A DNA stretch of 64,000 bases from Candidatus Poribacteria bacterium (GTDB taxonomy: Bacteria > Poribacteria > WGA-4E > WGA-3G): assembly GCA_022821965.1 (NCBI GenBank), contig JAJECN010000015.1, forward strand, positions 242,785-306,784, in the 5' to 3' direction. The first letter of the stretch is position 1. Each line of letters begins with the position of its first letter. Shown piece by piece: positions 27,994 to 36,377 of the stretch. A program made the translations under genes and the position numbers. The notes below the pieces were generated by a model, which saw only the letters and a list, made by a program, of their open reading frames with translations, searched no databases and was not told the DNA's origin.

Positions 27994-28041
27994 GCTACAT
28001 TTGAAGTGTGGTTATTTCCAAAATGCTGCCTCCAAAAATAG

Positions 28042-28692
28042 TTAGTCTGCCAAACCGAGTCTTTGTGCTGCGCCTGTCAGTTTCTGTGTCACCAGTGTCA
28101 CCAGTTGGCTGACGCGAGATTTAGAAAGATTCAACACTTCGGCAATCTCACAATTTCGCTGATCCTCGCGAAGGCAGGCGAAAACTTCACGTTCGCGGGG
28201 TGTTAAGGTTTTCAGGAGTTTAGGCAAAGCATCCTCAAAACTAATGTTTCGCACGAGTGCCTCCTCAAATTCAGTGTAAGGCTCTGGAATCTTCCCCAGC
28301 CCTCCGAAGTCTTGTTTCACTTCCACATCTGGGTCTTCGGACGGATCCCATGCTCCATTAAAACTACGGAGTTCTCGGTTCCTCTGGGTAAGTTCATTCC
28401 TTTTTGCGTTCATCAAAGCCCCACAGATTCGTGGGCGGATGAACGTGCCGAAATTCGCACCACTATGGTGTGTCGGATTGAACTGAGGACCTTTTTCGAT
28501 AAGCACCATGGCAGCGATTTGCTGCAAATCGTCTCGAATTTCCGGACACTTCGGTGAAGCAAACGCTATACACCCTGCACACTGTTTCAAATCCGGCAAT
28601 AGACGTGTTATTGTTGTGTTATCAGGACTAAAAAACCCCTGATGCTTGTAACGCGGACATTTTACACCTTTCAATTGGCATCTCAATTTCAT
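28042..28692 (-). CDS. sigma-70 family sigma factor with Cys-rich N-terminus
   Basis: The 216-residue protein ends in a sigma region-4 helix-turn-helix: LTPREREVFACLRE followed by CEIAEVLNLSKSRVSQL. Region 2-like features (FGTFIRPRICGALMNAKR) occupy the centre. The first 50 residues hold five cysteines (about positions 5, 12, 38, 41 and 49), resembling a zinc-binding or redox cluster not normal for sigma factors. Start: the ATG at 28692 with GGAGGG seven bases before; a Met five codons upstream contains that Shine-Dalgarno site. It has its own terminator. The STAS gene at 28857 is upstream on the same strand, so it may be controlled by partner switching. Confidence 0.8.
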   Translation of the reverse strand: MKLRCQLKGVKCPRYKHQGFFSPDNTTITRLLPDLKQCAGCIAFASPKCPEIRDDLQQIAAMVLIEKGPQFNPTHHSGANFGTFIRPRICGALMNAKRNELTQRNRELRSFNGAWDPSEDPDVEVKQDFGGLGKIPEPYTEFEEALVRNISFEDALPKLLKTLTPREREVFACLREDQRNCEIAEVLNLSKSRVSQLVTLVTQKLTGAAQRLGLAD

Positions 28693-28856
28693 GAATTTGC
28701 CCTCCATGAAAGAAAGTCCTTGACTTGCGATATGCTACTTTGACGGCAGGTATTTGTCATGCCGCTACCCAAAATCCGCTTACTATTCTTTATTTTACAA
28801 TTTTAAAACAAAAAAAACAATGCGAAACTTCAAACGGGTTCAACCGCTGATCGTCC

Positions 28857-29207
28857 TTAGTCATCACTGGTGAGGGCAGAAATCGCATCATCCTCGCTCT
28901 CGAAATGTTCAAAAATATTCACGAGCCGACTGAGGACGAGTAAATTCTTGATGTGTCGCCCAACATTGATAATACCGATACGACTTTTCATCCGCGCCGC
29001 GATAACATGCACATTTACCAGCATGCCCAGTGCCGAACTATCTATCTTGTGAACGTGCTCGAAATTGATGATAAAACAAGGCGTATTGGTAGCATCTAAT
29101 AACTCCAACGCGAGTTGCTCTCGCAATTCCGATATTGCAGTGCCGACAATTTTACCGTGGGGTTCCAAAATTGGAACGCCCCCTTTCAGACGTGTCATCA
29201 TTATCAT
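28857..29207 (-). CDS. STAS-domain anti-anti-sigma factor
   Basis: The 116-residue STAS protein has the Ser site in VHKIDSSALGMLVNVH. It is a near copy of the STAS protein at 13291: they share the ILEP-GKI start, the SELRE helix and a C-terminal IFEHF-ED-AISAL ending. AAAGGAG lies ahead of the ATG. It lies about 165 bp upstream of the sigma-factor gene on the same strand, suggesting that its target pathway involves that sigma factor (inference). Confidence 0.9.
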   Translation of the reverse strand: MIMMTRLKGGVPILEPHGKIVGTAISELREQLALELLDATNTPCFIINFEHVHKIDSSALGMLVNVHVIAARMKSRIGIINVGRHIKNLLVLSRLVNIFEHFESEDDAISALTSDD

Positions 29208-29529
29208 CGGTTTTCTCCTTTATTATTTTTCTCGAGATCCCATCAACTGTGAGATGACCCTCGATTTCTGTCAGAGGCGAGACATGAGACTGTAGTTAGC
29301 ATAATGATACATAAAATAGTCGCTATATTACTTATAAACATGAAACGGAAAAAGTTTAGGGTAAATTTACATTTTTTTGCAATTTAAGAAAAAATAATAT
29401 GTGCTACAGCCAATTATATGCCAATTTTCTTAAAAAACGCAGTTTCTGTGCCAAGGCAAGCATAAAATCGGAATCCGAGCTCCAATCGCGGTAGACTTTT
29501 GATGGAACTCGCCCAGAACAAAAGCGGAT

Positions 29530-29715
29530 CGGACTGCAGCACAGAAAACAGATTTGTCATGTCTCGTTGAACAGATATTAGCAGATCCACGAAGCAATGG
29601 TGTACGTGATATTGAGCGGGAGATAGACGAGTTGGTGTATCAATTGTATGGACTAACAGATGCAGAGATTGAACTGATTAAACAAACCTATCGCGATGCA
29701 GGCATGGTGAAGTGA
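29530..29715 (+). pseudogene. C-terminal remnant of an Eco57I-type DNA methyltransferase
   Basis: Reading in frame to the TGA at 29713 gives a peptide of about 60 residues. It contains LADPRSNGVRDIEREIDELV followed by YQLYGLTDAEIELI. An REIDELVYxLYGLT motif is the standard last helix pair of class I DNA methylases of type IIG/BREX PglX-like restriction systems. There is no start codon with a ribosome site and no upstream methylase domain; the frame closes at a TGA around 29500. It is therefore a decayed end of a restriction-modification gene, marking an old defence locus. Confidence 0.75.
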
Positions 29716-29761
29716 GTGAGAAAATTGAATTCAATTAAGCTTCTTGGTTTCTGGTTTCTTT

Positions 29762-32161
29762 CTATGAGTGAACCACAGATGTGGATCGTTTAGGTGTGAG
29801 CTTAGGTTCTTTTGTTTCCAAAAATGCTTGAAAGGCTTTATGTATCTGTAGACGTTCTTCTAGTCCTTTTCTCCGTGCAAATTTTTCTGCCAATTTTTCT
29901 TTTTTTCGAGATTCTTCCAGTGTATCGGGAAAAACAAACTCATTTTCTTCTACTTCTAGCCCAAGGAATGTTAAATCCTGAAGAACCTTAATCGTAGGTT
30001 CTATCATTTCCTCTGAGATTTTTGAAAGTTCTAAAACTTTTATCACTTCACTCTTGGTTAAAGTTGCAGGCATTTCTGCGAATTCTAAAATTACGTCTTC
30101 AAGATTAATATCAAATAAAGTGTTTTCTATATTAACGATCCCAAGAGCGTACAGGCAATACTCCAACTCTGCTTCAAATATATCTTCCTCCTCTATCCTG
30201 ATGTGCCTTTTATTGATGGCACTTCTCACCGCTTCATTTACGAAATAAATGATATCTCTGGGTCTTTTCAAGATAGCACTTGTTATATACTCTTTTATAG
30301 GAATACCATTAACGGTTGGACAAAAATATCGTTCCCACAAAACATTTGGGTCTAAAATTTTTTTGAAAGTGGAGAGAAATCGTTCCTCTATTATGCGGCA
30401 TAACAACTTGTCGTCCCATTTTAGTGAAAAGCAAGTTATTTTATCAGGCTCAGGGGTGACTTTTCTGATTTTATGAAAGATGTCAGATCTCAGAAATATA
30501 GAAAGATTGAGTTGTATTCTTTGTCTTCTACTATCTTGTCTTTGAAGTTCCATAGGAAGTCCTTGTGCTACCTCTAGCAAACCCCACAAAATTTCAGACA
30601 AAACCTCTATATCATTTCGCTGTTCCCAAGCTTTGTCGAGATTATCAACTAGAATAGCGACTCGTTGATCTTTTGAAAGGAATTGTGCTAGTTCTATCCG
30701 CAATTGCTTCAAAATACCACTGTGAAGTACCTCGGAGACAGGCAGGGAGGGATTCTTATCCTTAGATTTTCCGATTGCCCCCTCGAGATCTTGAATGCAG
30801 TTCTCTAATCTGATGGAGAAATCTTTACAAATTAGTTCCTTGTTTTTTTCGACAAATTTGAAGAAACGCTCTTGAACATCATTGCTCTGGTCAGCTGGAG
30901 GACTATTGTAGACGGTATTTGCAATTTCAGTAAGAAGCAAAAATTTCCATAAACTTTCTATAGCATATGCCTTAACATTCCGATGTTGGTACTGTTTTAG
31001 TAGGTCTACTATCCCTAGCATTTGATAACGCTGTGGTTTTATTACACAAACCACGTTTTGCTTACGCCGACTAAGTTCATCTTCTAATTTTATCAGGTTC
31101 GCAGTTTTTCCTGATCCTTTACGTCCTATAAATACGGTTTGCCTGCCTTTTAAAGCAGCATGGTATGCAGCCGTTGGAATAAAATATTGATCTGTTAGGT
31201 CTCCCGTCTCATTTTCGGCGATATGCTCACCAAAATGCAAATTTTTAAGATCGGTTGCTAATTTCGCAGCCCGTTGAACCTCCATTGCTGTTTGTTTAAC
31301 TTTTAAAGTTTGCTCAACAGGAGGTAACCATTCTTCTAAATATCCAATTGCATCAGGAACTGTACGATAATGTTTAAGACGATCTCGATAATCAATCGGA
31401 GCTAGAAAATCATTTTCAGCAAGCATTAGTAAAGGTATTCCAGAACCATGTGCCAGCCCACAAATTAATGCGTGTCGTGCCGTTTGGAGGTCTGCTCCTT
31501 CTGTTTCGGGATCTGCAAAATGGCAAACTAAACCATTGCAGCCAAAGACACGAGTTCCATACCACTTTAAAGACTGAATCGATTCACTAGGGTCATCAAA
31601 AATAATGCTACTAGGTAATCTTTTATCAAGTAGTTGGGACACCCGCATAGCAGCTTGGTTTTCGTGCAGACTTTTCAAATACAAAATGCTGTTATAGCCC
31701 CCCGGTTTTAGATTTGGTTCTATTGCGGTCTTAAAAATTGTCTTTTCTATATCTTCAACCGGATTATTGCTATAGAACCCTGAGACAATATGGCGTGAAT
31801 TGCTGTAAGAGACGTATCCAATTGAAGATAAAATTTTCAACTCGTTGAACATATTTTTTTCTTTTTTATATGATGTGTCAAATATCAACCATATTCGCTT
31901 ATCATGAGCTATTGCATAGCCCAATTCAAACATCACGTTTGGATTCAATCCTGTTAAGTCAGCAAAAAAGAGTTCAGATTCGTCAATTGCGTCACAAATG
32001 GTATTGATAACGAACTTTCCACCAATATTACATTTTTCCCATATCTGAATGTTTACTTGTCTTCCCGCATTTAGTTCGTTGACAGCGTCCCGAATGGCCT
32101 CTGTTAAAATTGGTCGGCTTGATGGATACGCAAAAAATGCTTTTGGGATTGTGTCTTCCAT
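29762..32161 (-). CDS. TIR/deoxyribosyltransferase-like domain fused to P-loop ATPase, candidate defence protein
   Basis: The 799-residue protein has three parts. Residues 1-150 are a TIR- or nucleoside-2-deoxyribosyltransferase-like Rossmann domain with FFADLTGLNPNVMFELGYA, where Glu79 sits at the position of the catalytic Glu. Residues about 155-290 look like a second, degenerate copy (ALICGLAHGSGIPLLMLAE). Residues about 335-799 are a STAND/AAA-like ATPase with Walker A GRKGSGKT (346-353) and Walker B VAILVDNLD (501-510). Such effector-ATPase fusions are common in antiphage systems, where NAD or nucleotide cleavage follows ATPase activation. Neighbours are a methylase remnant and repeats. 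Composition is more AT-rich than the flanks, which suggests transfer. No partner gene is obvious. Confidence 0.75.
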   Translation of the reverse strand: MEDTIPKAFFAYPSSRPILTEAIRDAVNELNAGRQVNIQIWEKCNIGGKFVINTICDAIDESELFFADLTGLNPNVMFELGYAIAHDKRIWLIFDTSYKKEKNMFNELKILSSIGYVSYSNSRHIVSGFYSNNPVEDIEKTIFKTAIEPNLKPGGYNSILYLKSLHENQAAMRVSQLLDKRLPSSIIFDDPSESIQSLKWYGTRVFGCNGLVCHFADPETEGADLQTARHALICGLAHGSGIPLLMLAENDFLAPIDYRDRLKHYRTVPDAIGYLEEWLPPVEQTLKVKQTAMEVQRAAKLATDLKNLHFGEHIAENETGDLTDQYFIPTAAYHAALKGRQTVFIGRKGSGKTANLIKLEDELSRRKQNVVCVIKPQRYQMLGIVDLLKQYQHRNVKAYAIESLWKFLLLTEIANTVYNSPPADQSNDVQERFFKFVEKNKELICKDFSIRLENCIQDLEGAIGKSKDKNPSLPVSEVLHSGILKQLRIELAQFLSKDQRVAILVDNLDKAWEQRNDIEVLSEILWGLLEVAQGLPMELQRQDSRRQRIQLNLSIFLRSDIFHKIRKVTPEPDKITCFSLKWDDKLLCRIIEERFLSTFKKILDPNVLWERYFCPTVNGIPIKEYITSAILKRPRDIIYFVNEAVRSAINKRHIRIEEEDIFEAELEYCLYALGIVNIENTLFDINLEDVILEFAEMPATLTKSEVIKVLELSKISEEMIEPTIKVLQDLTFLGLEVEENEFVFPDTLEESRKKEKLAEKFARRKGLEERLQIHKAFQAFLETKEPKLTPKRSTSVVHS

Positions 32162-32631
32162 TGTATCTATGTCCTTTTTTCACAGTTTGCCTTGTTAATC
32201 TTATTGGTTAGGGATGGAGCAGAAGATCGTCTATGAAATGTTCTAAACAACAACACATATCAATATAGACAGTATATCGCATGTGGCAACAAAATCAAGT
32301 TAATTTTCAGAATGGGTGTGTAAAGTTTCGTTGCCGCAAACTATGGTAGATCTTAAAATTAATGGGACACTTTGCACCAGCACGGTTAGGAAACCGTGCC
32401 TGCTGTGAGAGGGCGGAAGTGGTTATTTATTTCTAAGCTTTACTATAATTTCATGAACCACATACTGCTCTGCTGGAGCGGGAACACCGGAAATCGAGCA
32501 TCCTATAGACATATCGCTCCGCTGGAGCGGGGAACTCTGAATGCACGGGTTTGCGGTATGAAGGTTTCGCTCTGTGAATAGGTCGAAAACCCTTTTTCTT
32601 TTTGTAAAAGGAAAACGAAAAAATTCAAAAA
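32162..32631. repeat. AT-rich gap with short palindromic repeats
   Basis: No gene is seen. At 32380-32399 GCACGGTT pairs with AACCGTGC around a four-base loop. At 32470-32535 two related elements occur around GGAGCGG; the second is the palindrome CGCTCCGCTGGAGCG, the first a diverged copy. A possible promoter for the minus-strand ATPase gene may lie at 32200-32300, but I cannot define it. Confidence 0.55.
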
Positions 32632-32943
32632 CTAAGACGTGCCACGCCGTTGCTTCTTTTCCCATTCCCTCGCACCTTCTCGCGTTGTACGGTTTCCAAT
32701 CTGTTGAACGTGGACATCTTTACCGTAATTCCGCTGGTGCTCCTTTTCACGGCGGTCTAAGTCGTTAGTAATCCCGCTGCGGATAACTTTATTACCGCGC
32801 TTCAGATGATATTTATAGGTGTCACGTTTAGACTCTATAGGGACCCCTCTCGCCTCAAGAACCTCTCTCACTGCCCGCTTGACTTTTGATCTGGGGATAT
32901 GTCCCCGTTTGGGGGGATATTTGACAATTCTTTGTCCTGTCAT
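32632..32943 (-). CDS. small GIY-YIG-like protein
   Basis: The 103-residue protein has a basic N-terminus (VKYPPKRGHIPRSKVKRAV) followed by YKYHLKRGNKVIRSGITNDL, then a DRREKEHQ helix. This is the usual start of a GIY-YIG nuclease module (Y-x-L-K...GITxDxxRRxxEH), but the classic GIY is weak and the domain is short. The start at 32943 has GAGGT seven bases before; the longer ORF to 33186 has no support. It may be an orphan nuclease-like gene spread with repeats; catalytic ability is unclear. Confidence 0.6.
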   Translation of the reverse strand: MTGQRIVKYPPKRGHIPRSKVKRAVREVLEARGVPIESKRDTYKYHLKRGNKVIRSGITNDLDRREKEHQRNYGKDVHVQQIGNRTTREGAREWEKKQRRGTS

Positions 32944-33233
32944 TCTAATTACCTCGAGGTTTTTTGAAAACAATGAAAGTACACCATAAATTCTATGAGA
33001 TGTCAATTGGATGTGTAAAGTTTTTGGTATTTCACTTATAGAAGCGGTTGCTAACCCCAATTGCTCTGGAATATCCCGCACGTATAAGGCGTTGCGTTGA
33101 CAGTCGGTTTCCCCAAAATCCGCGTCAATCCGTGTCCTCCGCGTCATCCGCGATTTGCGGCGTACTCGCCCAAATGCGATCTGCATTCAGACAGAAAAAA
33201 TGCAACCAAACCTCTAATAACCCCTTCAGTTCT

Positions 33234-33297
33234 ACACTTTTGGCAAAATATTTACACCTCCTTATTCCTAAATCCTGTAAATCTCAGTTTAGACAAT
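33234..33297. repeat. dispersed repeat, family D copy 1
   Basis: Two segments here, ACTTTTGGCAAAATATTTAC and AATCCTGTAAATCTCAG followed by AGACAAT, recur in similar form at 34501-34531 and 34375-34402. The upstream stretch 33115-33160 (a CGCGTC/CCGCG run) also recurs in weaker form near 34410-34440. Confidence 0.6.
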
Positions 33298-33299
33298 CA

Positions 33300-33653
33300 T
33301 CAAAGCACGTGGCCGTCTCCAATAATCCCCTTCTCCTCCAAACCAGCGAGCGCATTCTCAGCAACTCCGGGCGGGATGCGGAATTTCCTGCTGAGATCTG
33401 CGGAATCCATCGGTCCCCCATAGGAGAGGTGGAGCCAGATGAGTATCTCGTTGCGGGTTAGGTCCTCTTGCTTGGCGATGGGCACAAAATGTGACATCTT
33501 CTCGATGGCATCGTGTGTGCTGGTGGCGATGATCTCGAGGTAAATCAAGATCTGCTCTTTGTTGAGATTGTTTCGGACCGCCGCACGGACAAAGGCGGGG
33601 ATGTCAAGGTTATACCGGAGTCGTATGATTTCTTTCGTAGCTAAAGCTGGCAT
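33300..33653 (-). CDS. winged-helix-like small protein
   Basis: The 117-residue protein looks helical. Its second half (LTRNEILIWLHLSYGGPMDS and RKFRIPPGVAENALAGLEEK) fits a winged helix-turn-helix of the MarR/transcriptional-regulator type. The N-terminal half is a coiled helical region without a recognised family. No good Shine-Dalgarno site precedes the ATG. It could regulate nearby island genes, but there is no direct evidence. Confidence 0.5.
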   Translation of the reverse strand: MPALATKEIIRLRYNLDIPAFVRAAVRNNLNKEQILIYLEIIATSTHDAIEKMSHFVPIAKQEDLTRNEILIWLHLSYGGPMDSADLSRKFRIPPGVAENALAGLEEKGIIGDGHVL

Positions 33654-33691
33654 AAGAAAAATAAAATCCTTTGGATTGGTTATCAGAGGGA

Positions 33692-33820
33692 ATGGTTATC
33701 AGTTTTCAGTTTTCAGTTTTCAGTTAAAGAGTTGTGGCGGTGAAAAACACGATAACTGCCATAAGTAACCTCTTAACCGATAACCGACAACCGACAACCG
33801 ACAACTGACAACTGATAACT
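33692..33820. repeat. short tandem repeats in opposite orientation
   Basis: About four units of TCAGTTT at 33698-33725 are followed, after about 50 bp, by an array of ACCGACA/ACTGACA units at 33776-33820. The second array is roughly the reverse complement type of the first, so the segment could fold back on itself. No coding potential. Confidence 0.7.
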
Positions 33821-34543
33821 ATTTATTATTGTGGTGTCTGGGGCTTGTGAATTCTCAGACGCATACCCATATTGCCAGAGGGCGGAGACGGGAGGTAGCG
33901 GGACTACCCCGGCAATCCGTCTCCTACGTCCACTCGTAACCCTACCCGATTCCCCGAAGGAAACCAAATAGAATCACGACGCTGCTTAAAAATATCAGAC
34001 ACATCAACCGATATATATGATATAATTAAAACCGCACTGGCAATTCATTCTTGGCAGTGCCACGGTTGGGGAGTCTGATACACTTGCCCAACCATTCAAT
34101 CCATAATAGGACTTTACGGATGCCAAAAATAGTATACCAAAAATCGAAACAAATTACAACAATTTTTTTCATATCAACCCAATTTTTGCGCTAAACCCAC
34201 GCCCATCCAACAAATTTTGATCTTTCGTAGACATTCCCTCTGATAAGGGGGTTATTCTCTTACCTCTGTAAGGTATTTTTGCTTGGGGTGTTTCTGCGGA
34301 TTTCTGCGGATTTTCCTGGCTCTTGTGGCTGCCCACCATCCAATCTTCCCATCTTTCAATCCTGCAAATCCTAAAATCCTGTAAATCCTGATTCAGACAA
34401 TTAACCCCCATCATCCGTCTCATCGGCGATAATCCGAGATTCAGACCGGAAAAATACTCAAAAAATACGCCCTAACGTCTCTTACAATCACCTTAGTTTT
34501 AAACTTTTGACAAAATATTTACACACCCTCCCTGTCGCTAAAT
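33821..34543. other. repeat-rich intergenic region without genes
   Basis: This stretch carries repeat copies (34375-34402, 34501-34531) and the reading frames are short and follow repeats. A frame at 34169-34423 reads only repeat sequence. I see no convincing gene, RNA or mobile-element ends. Confidence 0.6.
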
Positions 34544-34572
34544 TTGACAAAAGCAATCGCTTATGCTATAGT
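34544..34572 (+). promoter_or_regulatory. promoter of the gamma-glutamyltransferase gene
   Basis: TTGACA (34544-34549) and TATAGT (34567-34572) are 17 bp apart, with an extended -10 TG one base before the TATAGT. It lies about 35 bp ahead of the ATG at 34605. Confidence 0.8.
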
Positions 34573-34604
34573 AGGTTGCACGGTTTTAAGCGAGGAGATA
34601 AAGC

Positions 34605-36215
34605 ATGTTTGATGGGTACTTCCCAAACCAATTTGGACCTGGACGTTCTGCTGTTATCTGCCAACATGGGGCAGTCGCAACGAGCCAACCACTTGCTGCG
34701 CAAAGCGGATTACAAATCTTACGCGAGGGTGGAAATGCTATTGACGCTGCGGTCGCGATGGCAGCGATACTCAACGTCGTTGAGCCGATGTCAACCGGTA
34801 TTGGTGGCGATGCCTTTATGCTCGTTTACCAATCCAAAGACGGCGTTCTTCGCGGCTTAAACGCAAGTGGTCGGGCACCCTACGCGGCAGAACTGGAATT
34901 CTTTACCAAGCAAGGGTTAACCAGTATCCCTTCTTTCGGGAGTATGTATCCGGTTACAGTCCCGGGCACAATTGATGGGTGGTCAACACTTCTTGAAGCG
35001 TGTGGAACCATGTCATTAGCAGAGGTGCTGCAACCTGCTATTAATTATGCCGAAAAAGGGTTTCCAGTCAGTCCACAGATTGGTCTCGCGTGGCAAGAAA
35101 GCGCGGCAATGTTGGCACAGCATCCCGATACGGCGCGGACATACCTCAACAATGGAAAAGCACCAGCACCCGGAGAAATCTTTCACCAACCGAATCTTGC
35201 ACGGACCTTTCGACTGATTGCAGAAGGCGGTCGAGATGCCTTCTATCAAGGCGAGATCGCTGATAAAATTGTGAAATTCTCTGATGAAAATGGAGGTCTG
35301 TTTACAAAACAGGACTTCGCTGAACACAGATCGGATTGGGTTGAACCGATTTCTACGAATTATCGGGGTTACGATGTCTATGAAATTCCACCAAATGGAC
35401 AGGGCATCGCTGCACTGCTCGCACTCAATATCGTTGAAGGATTCGATCTTGGAACGATGGGGCACAACAGCTCTGAACATCTACACTGCGCAATTGAGGC
35501 CATGAAATTAGGCTTCTCCGATCTTTACCAATACGTGACAGATCCGACGTTTGTAGATGTCCCGGTAACTGGGCTGCTTTCCGATGATTATACGGAAACT
35601 CAGCGAAAGCGTATCTCGCCGGAACGGGCGAACCTGACACCAACGCCCGGTGTTCCGTCAATGGGAAGTGATACGGTGTATCTCTGTGCAGTTGACAGCG
35701 ATCGAAACGTCGTTTCCTTCATCAACAGCATCTTCGCGGGTTTCGGTTCAGGTTTGGTTGCTGGTGATACAGGTATCATGTTACAAAATCGGGGTGCAGG
35801 TTTTTCACTTAACCCCGACCATGCAAATTGTATTGCGCCGCATAAACGGACGCTGCATACGATTATCCCAGGTATGATCGGGCGAAATGGCGTTCCCTTA
35901 GTGACTTTCGGGGTCATGGGTGGGCAAATGCAAGCGCAAGGGCACCTCCAATTTGTGTCCAATCTCGTAGATTTCAATATGGACGTACAAAACGCGTTGG
36001 ATGCACCTCGATTCCGAGTGATGGATGACTCGCGGGTTATGCTGGAGGCAGGCATTCCGATGAATGTCCAAGCCACGTTGGCACAGAAAGGACATCGTAT
36101 TATACCGGGGAACACGTTCTTTGGCGGCGGGCAAGCGATCTTTATCAACCCATCCTTTGACACGCTTGCCGCCGGTTCAGATCCAAGACGAGATGGATGC
36201 GCAGTGGGTTATTGA
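34605..36215 (+). CDS. ggt: gamma-glutamyltransferase family protein
   Basis: The 536-residue Ntn hydrolase resembles GGT. Seen are the N-terminal GGNAIDAAVAMAAILNVVEP and GIGGDAFMLVY, the centre GQGIAALLALNI, and the autoprocessing Thr in MGSDTVYLCAVDS, followed by GIMLQNRGAGFSLNP. Family members split into two chains and transfer or hydrolyse gamma-glutamyl groups; some act on cephalosporins or other amides. No signal peptide is seen, so it may be cytosolic. GAGGAG lies seven bases before the ATG. Confidence 0.9.
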   Translation: MFDGYFPNQFGPGRSAVICQHGAVATSQPLAAQSGLQILREGGNAIDAAVAMAAILNVVEPMSTGIGGDAFMLVYQSKDGVLRGLNASGRAPYAAELEFFTKQGLTSIPSFGSMYPVTVPGTIDGWSTLLEACGTMSLAEVLQPAINYAEKGFPVSPQIGLAWQESAAMLAQHPDTARTYLNNGKAPAPGEIFHQPNLARTFRLIAEGGRDAFYQGEIADKIVKFSDENGGLFTKQDFAEHRSDWVEPISTNYRGYDVYEIPPNGQGIAALLALNIVEGFDLGTMGHNSSEHLHCAIEAMKLGFSDLYQYVTDPTFVDVPVTGLLSDDYTETQRKRISPERANLTPTPGVPSMGSDTVYLCAVDSDRNVVSFINSIFAGFGSGLVAGDTGIMLQNRGAGFSLNPDHANCIAPHKRTLHTIIPGMIGRNGVPLVTFGVMGGQMQAQGHLQFVSNLVDFNMDVQNALDAPRFRVMDDSRVMLEAGIPMNVQATLAQKGHRIIPGNTFFGGGQAIFINPSFDTLAAGSDPRRDGCAVGY

Positions 36216-36219
36216 ATTT

Positions 36220-36281
36220 TTGGTAGGAGGGAACTCCGATTCCCGACTCTTCTTGGTAGGAGGGAACTCCGATTTCCGACT
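36220..36281. repeat. two tandem copies of a 29-bp repeat, family C
   Basis: TTGGTAGGAGGGAACTCCGA starts at 36220 and again at 36253, period 33 bp, each followed by a CCGACT end. The core AGGGAACTCC is partly palindromic (GGAG...CTCC). It follows the ggt stop directly. Confidence 0.8.
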
Positions 36282-36342
36282 TACCCCGTATAACCCGTGG
36301 AAAACCGAAAACTGAATGGCTCTGAGGAGAAAGGGAAATTTT

Positions 36343-36371
36343 TTGACTTTTGGCTTGAATTAAGGTATAAT
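36343..36371 (+). promoter_or_regulatory. strong sigma70-type promoter upstream of gltB
   Basis: TTGACT (36343-36348) and TATAAT (36366-36371) are spaced by exactly 17 bp. Transcription should start near 36378, about 370 bp before the gltB start, so a long leader or a separate small RNA is made. Confidence 0.85.
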
Positions 36372-36377
36372 ATTAAA

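Noticed and set aside
33692-33820. CRISPR array
   Set aside because: The units are 7 bp and contiguous without spacers, so it is a simple tandem repeat.
34169-34423. 84-codon minus-strand frame in the repeat zone
   Set aside because: It reads through the AATCCTGTAAATCCTGATTC-type repeat and nearby repeats; no ribosome site or family.
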